Positions 46,263-54,910 of a stretch of 64,000 bases of DNA are shown here, one piece after another. Made by a program: the position numbers and the translations under genes. The DNA is taken from assembly GCA_017512425.1 (NCBI GenBank), contig JAFWGI010000014.1, forward strand, positions 1 through 64,000, written 5' to 3'. Below the pieces are notes generated by a model that saw nothing but the letters and a program-made list of their open reading frames with translations, was not told where the DNA came from and did not search any database. Source of the DNA: Hyphomicrobium sp. (GTDB lineage: Bacteria > Pseudomonadota > Alphaproteobacteria > Rhizobiales > Hyphomicrobiaceae). Position 1 is the stretch's first letter. Each line of letters begins with the position of its first letter.

Positions 46263-47357
46263 TCAGCCGTCCTCCTGGTGCAAAAGCACCGTCGAACAAA
46301 TCACGAGAAGAAACACAACCGGCAACCAGACCGCGGCCCAGGCGGGCGTTAGTCCAGCGACACCGAATTGCCGTGATATTTCAGAGATCAAGAAAAATCC
46401 AAAGCCCCCAAACATCCCCGTCGCAACCATAGTCTGGATGCCGCCTGAGCGGAATGACCGCAATGACACAGTTGCCGCCAAAAGGACCATCGCGACGCAG
46501 AGCAGGGGGCGGGTCCAGAGAACCTCGTACTGGATCTTAAGTTTCTCGGCTGAAAGTTTCGCCTTTTCAGTGACTTCGATCAATCCTGGAAGCTCCCAGA
46601 ATGACACGGAGAAGACCGTTCCGAGTGCATCCTGGATCTGGTCGGGGCTGAGATATGTCGAGACGAGGTAGGAATCAAATTTTTCCGGCTCCTGACCAAG
46701 GCGCGATACCCAGGCGTTTTTCAACTGCCAGTACCCCTCCTCGAGGTTGGCGGTTGCGGCGTCGATCCGCTCGGTAAAGTGACCTTGCCGGTCGTAGGCG
46801 AAGACCATGACGCCGGTCAGTGTCAGGCCGCGGTTCGACGCTGCAACGGCCCCAATCACCGATTCCCCGTCCGAGCCGTCCTGCCGCAGCCAAGAGCCGC
46901 CGCTTTGCGCTTTCAGAAGATTGCCGTCCTGTCCGAACGCCTTGGCGAACTTCTTTTCGGAATCGGCGCGCCCTGCGGCGGCCAACGGATTGAATACCGT
47001 CATGCCAGCAAGCCCGATAAGAAACGCCACGAGTATGCCCGGCATCAAAAACTGCCAGACCGACATGCCGCCGGCGCGCATCACCGCAAGTTCGCTTTTG
47101 CGATTGAGATGCAGCAGGGCGCCAATGCTGCCGACGAGAACGGCAAAGCCAAACAAGAATTCGGTGTAGGCTGGCAGCCGCATCAAAGCGATGACGACCA
47201 GCGTCATGATGGGAACCGAGCCGCGCTTGCCGGCGACGCGCAGCAATTCCAGAATGTCGATCATAAAAATCAGTAGCGAGCAGACGACAAGCGTCACGAT
47301 GATGCCGACGAGAAACCGGCTGCCGATGTACTTTGTCAAAGTCCAGTTCGGTATCAT
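46263..47357 (-). CDS. lptG: LPS export ABC transporter permease LptG
   Basis: The 364-residue YjgP/YjgQ-family permease forms the LptB2FG extractor with LptF. Six membrane helices are expected; visible ones include the N-terminal FLVGIIVTLVVCSLLIFMID and a C-terminal trio ending VWLPVVFLLVICSTVLLHQE. The periplasmic beta-jellyroll lies between the third and fourth helices. ATG 47357 overlaps the lptF stop as ATGA. lptD starts immediately after its stop. Confidence 0.94.
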   Translation of the reverse strand: MIPNWTLTKYIGSRFLVGIIVTLVVCSLLIFMIDILELLRVAGKRGSVPIMTLVVIALMRLPAYTEFLFGFAVLVGSIGALLHLNRKSELAVMRAGGMSVWQFLMPGILVAFLIGLAGMTVFNPLAAAGRADSEKKFAKAFGQDGNLLKAQSGGSWLRQDGSDGESVIGAVAASNRGLTLTGVMVFAYDRQGHFTERIDAATANLEEGYWQLKNAWVSRLGQEPEKFDSYLVSTYLSPDQIQDALGTVFSVSFWELPGLIEVTEKAKLSAEKLKIQYEVLWTRPLLCVAMVLLAATVSLRSFRSGGIQTMVATGMFGGFGFFLISEISRQFGVAGLTPAWAAVWLPVVFLLVICSTVLLHQEDG

Positions 47358-48550
47358 GTGGCGTGCGCTCCGCCACGGCGGCGCTGAAAGCGGGTGAGCA
47401 GCGGCCGTGCTGCGTTCGACACCGCTTCGACGACCTTATCGACCATCGCCAGTCCCGAACGCTGGCGATCGCCGCCTTTGATGACGGCAATCGCAAACGC
47501 CATCATTGCGATCGGCAAACCATAGAGCGCCGGCAGGAACATCGCGTTCGCGGCCACGAGATTGTTGAGTGCCAAGCCGCCGAGGCGCGCGCCGGCCGCG
47601 ATCAAGAATGCTACGACAAGGCTTTCCATCCGGCTCGATCGCGTCGAGCGTGCTTGGCCGACAAACGCAACAATGATTAGCGCAAAAGCCGTTGGATAGA
47701 GCAGGCTTGCGAATCGTTCGTGGAATTCCGCGCGAAACTGGCCCGCCTGATACTTACAGATTTTGCACTTCGGATCCGTATCCAGAAGCTCGTCGAAATA
47801 CCGCTCGCGAGGCTTCAGTTCGCCGACCTGTTCGCCCTGCGGTTCAAACTGATCGAGATCGACGGCGTAGGTGTCGAAGGCGATGATCTGCGGCGGTTCT
47901 TTCGCGTCGGACCGGCGAATGATGTGCCCCGCATTCATCACGAGATATGCGGTCGGTTCCTGTTTGACGATGACGCCGCGCTCGGCAAGATAGCTCTGCG
48001 CCTGATCCTTGGCCCGCGTATCGTGCATCACGAGTCCGATCAATTCGCCGTTCAAGGCGCGTTCGCGAATATGAAACGTCAGGCCTGTCTCGGGCTGCGA
48101 AAAACGTCCCGGCTGGATCACCTGCGTTAAGAGATCGGTACGCATTTGTACCACATACTCTTTGAGTTGCCGGAAGCTCCACGGCTGCGCCAGCTGATTG
48201 ATGAAGCCGAGGCCGGCCGTGATGATCAGCGCGAGCAGCAGAAGGGGCTTCGCCGCCGTCCAGACGGTCGAGCCCGATGCGGTCAGCACGATCAATTCAC
48301 TATCGGTATTGAGTCGGTTCAGCGTGTGCAGCGCTGCGATAAGAAACGACACCGGCGCGATGATCGCCATCAGGTTCGGCAACGCGAGCGTCGTCATCTT
48401 GATGAGGGTCCAGGTATCCTGACCCTGGCTGGTCACGACGTTGAGCTGGCGCAGCGCGAGCGCAATCCAGACGATCGAGCACAACGAAAAAAGAATCAGC
48501 AGAAACGCGCCTGCTGTCTGCCGAAACACATATCGTGCGAAAATGCCCAT
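47354..48550 (-). CDS. lptF: LPS export ABC transporter permease LptF
   Basis: The product has 398 residues from ATG 48550 (MGIFARYVFRQTAGAF); the frame is open to 48718, but the extra residues are Arg-rich and not family-like. It is the partner of LptG, with TM helices at FLLILFSLCSIVWIALAL, LPNLMAIIAPVSFLIAALHT and a C-terminal trio. The periplasmic domain contains GLTFHIRERALNGELIGLVM. It is the first gene of the minus-strand lpt-surA-pdxA-rsmA unit and is divergent from pepA. Confidence 0.93.
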   Translation of the reverse strand: MGIFARYVFRQTAGAFLLILFSLCSIVWIALALRQLNVVTSQGQDTWTLIKMTTLALPNLMAIIAPVSFLIAALHTLNRLNTDSELIVLTASGSTVWTAAKPLLLLALIITAGLGFINQLAQPWSFRQLKEYVVQMRTDLLTQVIQPGRFSQPETGLTFHIRERALNGELIGLVMHDTRAKDQAQSYLAERGVIVKQEPTAYLVMNAGHIIRRSDAKEPPQIIAFDTYAVDLDQFEPQGEQVGELKPRERYFDELLDTDPKCKICKYQAGQFRAEFHERFASLLYPTAFALIIVAFVGQARSTRSSRMESLVVAFLIAAGARLGGLALNNLVAANAMFLPALYGLPIAMMAFAIAVIKGGDRQRSGLAMVDKVVEAVSNAARPLLTRFQRRRGGAHAT

Positions 48551-48922
48551 ACGGCCGGCTGCAACCCCTGATGTCAGCGCCCGATCCCGTGCTCGCTGGA
48601 TCGGCGTGCGGCGCCCCCGCGCCATCGTTGGCCGTCCCATACCACAGTGGCGGAATTTCGGCTGATCTGAGAGGCTTAGAGCATATCGGCGGGGGTTTCC
48701 AAGAGCCGAATTTACCATACGCCCTCAAGGGCGCTCGGGGCACCGGATTTACAAGCATTGCCAACGTGATCGACCGTGACTTGCCTGTCATTCCCATTTG
48801 ACTAAGGTGCGCCGATCACGCCCCACCGACCGCGTCCGGTTACGGCTCTTGCAGAGCCAGGGCTTTCCGACTCTTCGCTCGGAAGCTTGGCCGCATGCAC
48901 CGCTCTACCGGAGAACCACACG
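48551..48922. other. Divergent region between lptF and pepA
   Basis: About 370 bp without a convincing gene. It should hold the promoters of the lpt operon and of pepA. I could not pick a single clear -35/-10 pair. GGAGAA at 48910-48915 is the pepA ribosome-binding site. Confidence 0.5.
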
Positions 48923-50446
48923 ATGTCCGATCGCCTTGATATTTCCTTTGCCGCTTTGAACGCCGAACTCGAGCCGATCACGGTTGTGCTCGCGGGTGAC
49001 GGCGTCGAACTCGGCAGCAAGGCCAAAGACCTCGACAGCAAATCGGCGGGATCGATTGCCAAGGCGGCAGCCGCCGCCGACTACAAGGGCAAGCACAAAG
49101 CGACGCTCGAAATTCTCGCGCCCGCCAAAATCGGTGTCGATCGTTTGATCGTCGCTGGGACAGGAAAAGGCGGCACGCTGTCGGAACTTCAGTTGATCGA
49201 GCTGGGCGGCGCAATCCTCGGTGCGATCCAGGCGCGCAAGGGCGCGTCCGCCAGCGTCGTCATCGATATCGACGGCACAGAAGACTTGAAGGTCGAAGAA
49301 ATCGCAGCAACGATCGCGCAAGGCGCGTTCCTGCGTCACTACAACTTCAAAAAGTACCATACCAAGAAGAACGCCGAAGAAGCCGTCGCCGACAAGAATG
49401 GCCTGAAGAAACTCGTCTTCCATGTCGCCCACGCCGACAAGGCCAAGGCCGCGTTCCAGCCGCTCAAGGCCGTCGCCAACGGCGTCAATCTCGCGCGCGA
49501 ACTGGTCAACGAACCGGCGAACATTCTGGGTCCGGTCGAACTCGCCGAAAAAACGAAAGCGCTCGAAAAGCTCGGCGTTGACGTCGAAATCCTCGATGTC
49601 AAAGAGATGGAAAAGCTTGGCATGGGCTCGTTGCTGTGTGTCGGGCAGGGCAGCGCCCGGCCGTCACGCATGGCCGTGATGGTCTGGAACGGCGCCAAGG
49701 GAAACAAGAAGCAGAAGCCGGTTTGCTTCGTCGGCAAGGGCGTCATCTTTGATACTGGCGGAATCTCGATCAAGCCTGCAGCCGGCATGGAGGACATGAA
49801 GGGCGACATGGGCGGCGCAGCCGCCGTCGTCGGCGTCATGCACGCGCTCGCCGAACGCAAAGCCAACGTCAACGCCGTCGGTCTTATCGGCTGCGTCGAG
49901 AACATGCCGTCGGGCAACGCCGTCCGTCCGGGCGACATCGTGACATCGATGTCCGGTCAGACGATCGAAATCATCAACACCGACGCTGAGGGGCGCTTGG
50001 TGCTCGCTGACGTGCTGTGGTACGCGCAGGAAAAGTTCAAGCCGAAGCTCATCGTCAACCTCGCGACCCTGACGGGCGCCATCATGATCGCGCTCGGCAA
50101 GGAATTCGCCGGCATGTTCGTCAACGACGAAAAGCTCGCCGATGAACTCTCGCAGGCATCGCGCGTGACGGGCGAAAAGATCTGGCGCATGCCGCTCGAC
50201 AAGGCGTTCGACAAGGCGATGGATTCGCGCTTCGCCGATATGAAAAACGCCGGCGGGCGCTGGGGCGGATCGTGCACGGCCGCGGCCTTCCTGCAGCGCT
50301 TCATCAAGGACACGCCCTGGTGCCATCTCGACGTCGCCGGCACGGCGATGGACGGCGCTAAAACCGACTTCAACACGAGCTGGGGCTCGGGCTGGGGCGT
50401 CCGTTTGCTCGACCGCTTCGTCGCCGATCACCACGAGAAGGGCTGA
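48923..50446 (+). CDS. pepA: Leucyl aminopeptidase (M17 family)
   Basis: The 507-residue dizinc aminopeptidase removes N-terminal residues from peptides in the cytosol. The catalytic domain shows [20 protein letters not shown], then [14 protein letters not shown], and the diagnostic [14 protein letters not shown]. The N-terminal regulatory domain is present in full. ATG 48923 is fixed by GGAGAA. PepA next to lptF is a common arrangement in proteobacteria; in some species PepA also binds DNA. Confidence 0.95.
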   Translation: MSDRLDISFAALNAELEPITVVLAGDGVELGSKAKDLDSKSAGSIAKAAAAADYKGKHKATLEILAPAKIGVDRLIVAGTGKGGTLSELQLIELGGAILGAIQARKGASASVVIDIDGTEDLKVEEIAATIAQGAFLRHYNFKKYHTKKNAEEAVADKNGLKKLVFHVAHADKAKAAFQPLKAVANGVNLARELVNEPANILGPVELAEKTKALEKLGVDVEILDVKEMEKLGMGSLLCVGQGSARPSRMAVMVWNGAKGNKKQKPVCFVGKGVIFDTGGISIKPAAGMEDMKGDMGGAAAVVGVMHALAERKANVNAVGLIGCVENMPSGNAVRPGDIVTSMSGQTIEIINTDAEGRLVLADVLWYAQEKFKPKLIVNLATLTGAIMIALGKEFAGMFVNDEKLADELSQASRVTGEKIWRMPLDKAFDKAMDSRFADMKNAGGRWGGSCTAAAFLQRFIKDTPWCHLDVAGTAMDGAKTDFNTSWGSGWGVRLLDRFVADHHEKG

Positions 50447-50605
50447 CGCTCGAGATCGCCCGCTTCTCAAGCAAGCTGACGCCGTCGCAATAGCGCGCAT
50501 GGCGTCAGTCGTCGGGACTTGCAGCCCAACCAACAGCGCGCCGCCGTGACGTGATGCGCGCAAGAGAAAAAGATCATCGCCAAGGCATGGCTGTCACAGC
50601 AATAT

Positions 50606-50652
50606 GATATATCAAGAATAATAAATGTTTATTTTCCATAATATGTATTATG
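50606..50652. promoter_or_regulatory. AT-rich island with three stacked perfect palindromes
   Basis: GATATATC (50606-50613), AATAAA-TG-TTTATT (50620-50633) and CATAATA-TG-TATTATG (50637-50652) follow one another in a roughly 60-bp AT-rich stretch inside GC-rich DNA. The last two share a TG centre and their centres are 18 bp apart. The island lies between the convergent pepA and 50746 genes, so it is not an obvious promoter of either. A protein-binding array or termination element is possible. Confidence 0.6.
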
Positions 50653-50699
50653 CGAAATTGATTGACGTGTGACGGATGCTCGTCAGTAAAGTTTGGAAA

Positions 50700-50723
50700 G
50701 CACCCTGATGACAAATCAGGTGC
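50700..50723 (-). terminator. Hairpin terminator for the minus-strand gene at 50746
   Basis: On the minus strand GCACCTGAT pairs with ATCAGGGTGC (one bulged base, 5-nt loop), followed by TTTCC and further T-rich sequence. It lies just past the stop of the 50746-51471 gene. Confidence 0.55.
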
Positions 50724-50745
50724 GCCATCAACCCTCGCCAACCCG

Positions 50746-51471
50746 TCAAACCTTGCTCTCAAGCGCGCGGATGGTCTCTGCAATCGCGACAGCGTACAGC
50801 GCCAACACAAACCCTGAGAGCATGTTGACCGACACCAGGGCCGCCAGTCCCTGTGCGACGCCCGGATCGAATACGAGGCCCAGCATCCGCTCGACGATAT
50901 CGTCAAAGCTCTGCTTCAAAAGAAACAGAAACTCACTTGCTTGTTCGAGCGACGGACGCTCCGGCATATCGAAGGCGGCACGCTTCGCCATTTCTGTGAT
51001 GCCCGGCGACGGCAGCATCGACAAGCCGCCGGAGAACAGCAGACCAAGCGGTGCGGCAAGCCGGAAGTACCCCCAGCGCAGCGGCCTTGCCTGAAACGCA
51101 TTCGCGAGGCCACGTACAATCTGCACGCCGAGGAACAGACAAATCCCAAAGCAGATCGCGACAGACGTCAGCCGCTCGGTGTCGGTGCCGAGAAACGTCA
51201 GCAGCGCCACGACACCCGCCAGCAAAGCCTTGACGAACGCTTCGGTCGAACCGACGAGCGCCGTGAACAGCCGCAGCTTGCCCGGCTGGCGATCGAAATA
51301 GAACGGCATCTCGTTGTTGAGCCGCGCGATTTCAAGACTGACGCCAAGTCCTAGTGCAAGCGCCGCCGTGCCGGCCGCAAACAGCAAAGGCGCGTGCAAC
51401 CCGGCCCACGCCACAGCAACGATGGCCGCGACCTCCAGCGCCATCAGGATCGCGTTGAAAATGATGCGCAT
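50746..51471 (-). CDS. Uncharacterised integral membrane protein
   Basis: This 241-residue protein has about six hydrophobic segments, including LEVAAIVAVAWAGLHAPLLF, ALLAGVVALLTFLG, VAICFGICLFLGVQIVRGL and the final LVSVNMLSGFVLALYAVAIA. A conserved-looking motif NNEMPFYFDRQPGKLR sits between helices 2 and 3, and a helical cytosolic stretch (PSLEQASEFLFLLKQSFDDI) lies before the last pair. I do not recognise the family. It is a single gene, convergent with pepA and followed by a hairpin. Confidence 0.7.
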   Translation of the reverse strand: MRIIFNAILMALEVAAIVAVAWAGLHAPLLFAAGTAALALGLGVSLEIARLNNEMPFYFDRQPGKLRLFTALVGSTEAFVKALLAGVVALLTFLGTDTERLTSVAICFGICLFLGVQIVRGLANAFQARPLRWGYFRLAAPLGLLFSGGLSMLPSPGITEMAKRAAFDMPERPSLEQASEFLFLLKQSFDDIVERMLGLVFDPGVAQGLAALVSVNMLSGFVLALYAVAIAETIRALESKV

Positions 51472-51580
51472 CGCCCGCCTTGACTGCTGAGAGCTCCCCT
51501 CGCCGTCCGCATCCTAACGCGACTGGCCAAGAGCGCTAGTGCCAAGCCAGCAGGCTTTTGGCGTCGCGCGAGATACTTCT

Positions 51581-52189
51581 CTAGCTGGTCGCCTTTTCGA
51601 GCGTGCATTGCGCATCGCTAATCCGCGTCAGCTCTGCTTGCAGCGGGAACGACCGGCGCATCATCAAAAGTTCTGTCCCGGTGTCTCCGATCAGGCTCAA
51701 TCGTGGCGCGGAACGCCCGCCCTGATCGCCAGCGTCCGGCGCTGCATACCAAGCCTCGACGACATACAACGCCGTACCTTTCGCCAGTTCCAGCTTGCCG
51801 TTGAATGCATTGGGACTGTTCTTCGTCTTGTCGGGCGCGATCCGTAAGCCAACCGCACCGCACGGCTCCTCATCTGAAACAGCGATACCGCACCAGCCTT
51901 CGCCGCACGCAACAATGTCATACGTCAGCGTGCTGGCTTTGCCGCCGTCGTGGCCATTCGGTCCGATGCGCGCGTACCCGTAACGTGGGCCGGTCCAGCG
52001 TCCAGCGAGAGCAATCGGCGCCTCGTCAGCTGCGCCGACAGCAGGCGCAACAACGGCGGGTTTTTCTCCAACGGCCGGCTCCGCTGCCGCAGAGCCGCCA
52101 TGACCGGCGGCGAACATCACCACAGCCATGATCGCTACGACGCTGACATCTTTGCCCACACCTGCGAGCCATCCGCGCGGGCATGCCAT
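51581..52189 (-). CDS. Secreted hypothetical protein with cysteines
   Basis: ATG 52189 gives 202 residues and a good signal peptide (VSVVAIMAVVMFAAGHGG, ending SAAA). The frame is open to 52375, but earlier residues are not signal-like; ATG 52129 would truncate the signal. The mature protein contains IALAGRWTGPRYGYARIGPN, four cysteines (in ACGEGWCGI, EPCGA and near the end) and WYAAPDAGDQGGRSAPRLSL. It resembles small DUF2147-like periplasmic proteins, but I cannot confirm the family. Its 5' end overlaps the divergent DUF2306 gene. Confidence 0.65.
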   Translation of the reverse strand: MACPRGWLAGVGKDVSVVAIMAVVMFAAGHGGSAAAEPAVGEKPAVVAPAVGAADEAPIALAGRWTGPRYGYARIGPNGHDGGKASTLTYDIVACGEGWCGIAVSDEEPCGAVGLRIAPDKTKNSPNAFNGKLELAKGTALYVVEAWYAAPDAGDQGGRSAPRLSLIGDTGTELLMMRRSFPLQAELTRISDAQCTLEKATS

Positions 52190-52787
52190 CCGTATCGCTG
52201 CCGCCGCCATCGTCACGCTCCTCATCATCGCGGTGAGCATCGTCGCTCTCGGATCGGGCAGCGGACTGATCCCGTTGCCGTATGAAATGTTCGTCTTAAC
52301 CGAGCGCATGCCGATCGTGTTCTCGGCGCACATGCTGACGTCGGCTGTAGCGCTGCTGCTGATGCCGGCTGTCATTTTGACGAGGCATCGTCCGCAGGTT
52401 CACCGGATGCTGGGCCGCCTTGTTGGCGCTTTCGTGGTCGCAGGAGGGCTGACGGCCCTGCCGGTCGCGATAGTCAGCGACAGTTCGATTGCCGCCCGCG
52501 CTGGATTTTTCGTACAGGGTCTCGTTTGGATAGTTCTGCTCGCGCGCGGCGTCAGCGAAATACGGTCGGGCGACCGCCGCCGTCATGCGATTTTTATGCT
52601 GGCGATGTTCGCGGTCGCGACCGGCGCCGTCTGGTTTCGCCTGCTGACCGGCTCGGCAATCATCATGCAGCTGCCGTTCGCGCCGGTCTACGCCGCTTCC
52701 GCCTGGCTCGGCTGGCTGATCCCGTTGTCCCTTGTCGTTATCTACCGGCGCAGCGCGACCGCGCTTCTCTCGCCCCGTCGCATCTGA
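52128..52787 (+). CDS. DUF2306 membrane protein
   Basis: The 219-residue protein has about six hydrophobic segments and the family block ERMPIVFSAHMLTSAVALLL followed by RHRPQVHRMLGRLVGAFVVA, typical of DUF2306. Histidines within the helices resemble haem-ligand positions in cytochrome-like four-helix proteins, but no haem assignment is possible from this alone. ATG 52128 shares CATG with an ATG of the divergent gene, and the two genes' 5' ends probably overlap by about 60 bp. mazG follows after 47 bp. Confidence 0.72.
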   Translation: MIATTLTSLPTPASHPRGHAIRIAAAAIVTLLIIAVSIVALGSGSGLIPLPYEMFVLTERMPIVFSAHMLTSAVALLLMPAVILTRHRPQVHRMLGRLVGAFVVAGGLTALPVAIVSDSSIAARAGFFVQGLVWIVLLARGVSEIRSGDRRRHAIFMLAMFAVATGAVWFRLLTGSAIIMQLPFAPVYAASAWLGWLIPLSLVVIYRRSATALLSPRRI

Positions 52788-52834
52788 TGGTCTAGTGTCG
52801 CGCGCGTTTAACGGCACAGCGGACACAAGACCTC

Positions 52835-53689
52835 ATGACACCATCGAATGACATCGCACGGCTGATCGAAATCATGACAGCGCTTCGCACGCCTGTGACC
52901 GGCTGTCCGTGGGACCTTGAGCAAACCTTCGCGACGATTGCCCCCTACACAATAGAAGAAGCCTACGAGGTCGCAGACGCGATTGCGCGTGACAGCATGC
53001 CGGACCTGAAAGATGAACTCGGCGATCTGCTGCTGCAGGTGGTCTACCATTCCCGCATTGCTGAAGAGCAAGGCGCGTTCGCATTCGGTGATGTCGTCGA
53101 AGCCGTCACGTCGAAAATGATCCGCCGTCATCCACACGTCTTCGGCGACGAGACCGCGCGAGCCGCCGGCGCACCGAAAGGCTTCTGGGACGACATCAAA
53201 GCCAAAGAGAAATCGGCGAAAGCAACAGAGGCGAACACCTCGCTCCTCGCCGAGGTTCCCGTGACGCTGCCCGGCCTCACGCGCGCAATCAAGTTGCAGA
53301 GCAAAGCCGCGAAGGTCGGCTTCGACTGGCCGGACATCGCACCCGTCTTCGCAAAGCTTCAAGAAGAGATCCGCGAATTCGAAGAGGTCGCCAAGCTCGC
53401 CGATCCGCGCGGCCAAGCTTTCGCCGCTGGTGTGCACGACGACGGAACGTCAGCAACGAAAATCAAAGAAGAGTTTGGCGACATTCTCTTCGTCATGGCG
53501 AACATCGCGCGCCATCTGGAAATCGATCCAGAAACCGCGTTGCGCGGTGCCAACCAGAAATTCACGCGCCGCTTCGCCTACATCGAGCAGCGCCTCGCTG
53601 AGCACGGCAAAACGCCTGCGCAGTCAGACCTCGCGGAAATGGATGCGCTGTGGGATGAAATCCGCGCCGCAGACCGCGACGCAACCTAA
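52835..53689 (+). CDS. mazG: Nucleoside triphosphate pyrophosphohydrolase
   Basis: MazG hydrolyses NTPs to NMP and pyrophosphate, acting in house-cleaning and in lowering ppGpp. Two tandem MazG folds are visible: the first with TGCPWDLEQTFATIAPYTIE, the EEAYEV motif and DELGDLLLQVVYHSRI, the second with EEFGDILFVMANIARHL near residues 210-226. The length of 284 residues fits. Its stop overlaps that of the convergent FAD gene by 4 bp. Confidence 0.93.
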   Translation: MTPSNDIARLIEIMTALRTPVTGCPWDLEQTFATIAPYTIEEAYEVADAIARDSMPDLKDELGDLLLQVVYHSRIAEEQGAFAFGDVVEAVTSKMIRRHPHVFGDETARAAGAPKGFWDDIKAKEKSAKATEANTSLLAEVPVTLPGLTRAIKLQSKAAKVGFDWPDIAPVFAKLQEEIREFEEVAKLADPRGQAFAAGVHDDGTSATKIKEEFGDILFVMANIARHLEIDPETALRGANQKFTRRFAYIEQRLAEHGKTPAQSDLAEMDALWDEIRAADRDAT

Positions 53690-54900
53690 CGGGCTTCAAC
53701 CGCTTCGACGTGCTCTGGACGGAACCCTAGTCCAATCAGGCGCGCTGGGATTCGGCTGACAAACGGCAGCGCGAGCAGCACGCGCAATAGAAGCGGCGGC
53801 GTGATCGTACCTTTGGCCGACAGCGAGCGCGAGATAACCGTATTCTGCATCAAGAGCTGCAGCCGTTGCGTCGCCCGCGTCGGCCGATCGCGTCGCGCTT
53901 GCACGCGCTTTAGATCGTCGAAGGTCAGCGTGCCCATGAGCAACGGCCAGGTCAATGCGTTGGCCGTCGCAACCGCATCCTGCACCGCGAGGTTGACGCC
54001 GACACCGCCAACCGGGCTCATCGCGTGGGCCGCATCCCCGATGCACAACAATCCGGGCCGTGCCCATTCCAGCAAGCGGTCGACTTTGACGGTCAGCAAT
54101 TTCACCTGATCCCAGTCTGTTATCGCTTTCGCGCGGGACGCATCGACCGGCAGTATCTTGGCGACGGAGGCCTGAAAGGCGGCAAGCCCGGCCGCGCGCA
54201 CCGTCGCATCGCCGCCCTTCGGAATAACGTACGCACACTGCCAGTAATCGCCGCGGTTCAGCATGACGAACACAAGCCCGGCGTCGAACCGCCCTTGGGT
54301 CTCGTCGGTATCGCCGGCGAGACGCGGCAAGCGAAACCACAACACGTCCATCGGTGCGCCAAACTCTTGCGGCACGAGGCCGGCGCGATCGCGCAACAAC
54401 GATCCACGCCCGTCCGCCGCAACAACGAGATCGGCAAAAACGTCAGTCGTCGTACCGCCCGTCTCAGACTTGACGCCAACGACGCGGCCATCACCCATAA
54501 TGAGATCGACCGCCTCGGTTTGCATTTTCAATTCGAACGACGGATAGGAGCGGCCTTTGCGCGCCAGAAAATTCAGCAAGTCCCATTGCGGCATCATCGC
54601 GATGTACGGCGCCTTGACCGGAAGGTGCGAAAAGTCGGCCATTTGCAAGCGTGTTTGACCGAATTGCCCGAAGAGCTGTCGCACCTTCTGATGCGGCAGC
54701 GTCAAGAACTCTTCGAGCCATCCAAGCTCGTCCATGATCTGCAGGGTCGAGGGATGGATCGTATCGCCGCGGAAATCGCGCAGAAAATCAGCGTGCTTTT
54801 CAAGAACTGTTACTGCGACCCCGGCGCGCGCGAGCAGCACGCCGAGCATCATGCCCGCCGGTCCGCCGCCCGCGATACAAACCTGCGTGCGCTGTTTCAT
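53686..54900 (-). CDS. FAD-dependent monooxygenase-like protein (PHBH/UbiH superfamily)
   Basis: The 404-residue flavoprotein has three FAD motifs: CIAGGGPAGMMLGVLLARAG at the N-terminus, VVAADGRGSLLRDRAGL in the middle (the DG motif) and CIGDAAHAMSPVGGVGVNL (the GD motif). This is the aromatic hydroxylase fold. The substrate is unknown; the sequence is not clearly UbiH or UbiF. It starts 10 bp after hflX on the same strand, so it likely shares the hfq-hflX transcript. Confidence 0.83.
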   Translation of the reverse strand: MKQRTQVCIAGGGPAGMMLGVLLARAGVAVTVLEKHADFLRDFRGDTIHPSTLQIMDELGWLEEFLTLPHQKVRQLFGQFGQTRLQMADFSHLPVKAPYIAMMPQWDLLNFLARKGRSYPSFELKMQTEAVDLIMGDGRVVGVKSETGGTTTDVFADLVVAADGRGSLLRDRAGLVPQEFGAPMDVLWFRLPRLAGDTDETQGRFDAGLVFVMLNRGDYWQCAYVIPKGGDATVRAAGLAAFQASVAKILPVDASRAKAITDWDQVKLLTVKVDRLLEWARPGLLCIGDAAHAMSPVGGVGVNLAVQDAVATANALTWPLLMGTLTFDDLKRVQARRDRPTRATQRLQLLMQNTVISRSLSAKGTITPPLLLRVLLALPFVSRIPARLIGLGFRPEHVEAVEAR

Positions 54901-54910
54901 GCGGGCGAGC

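Noticed and set aside
50574..50906. 110-codon minus ORF across the AT-rich island
   Set aside because: Overlaps the end of the membrane-protein gene in another frame and contains the terminator; no start signal.
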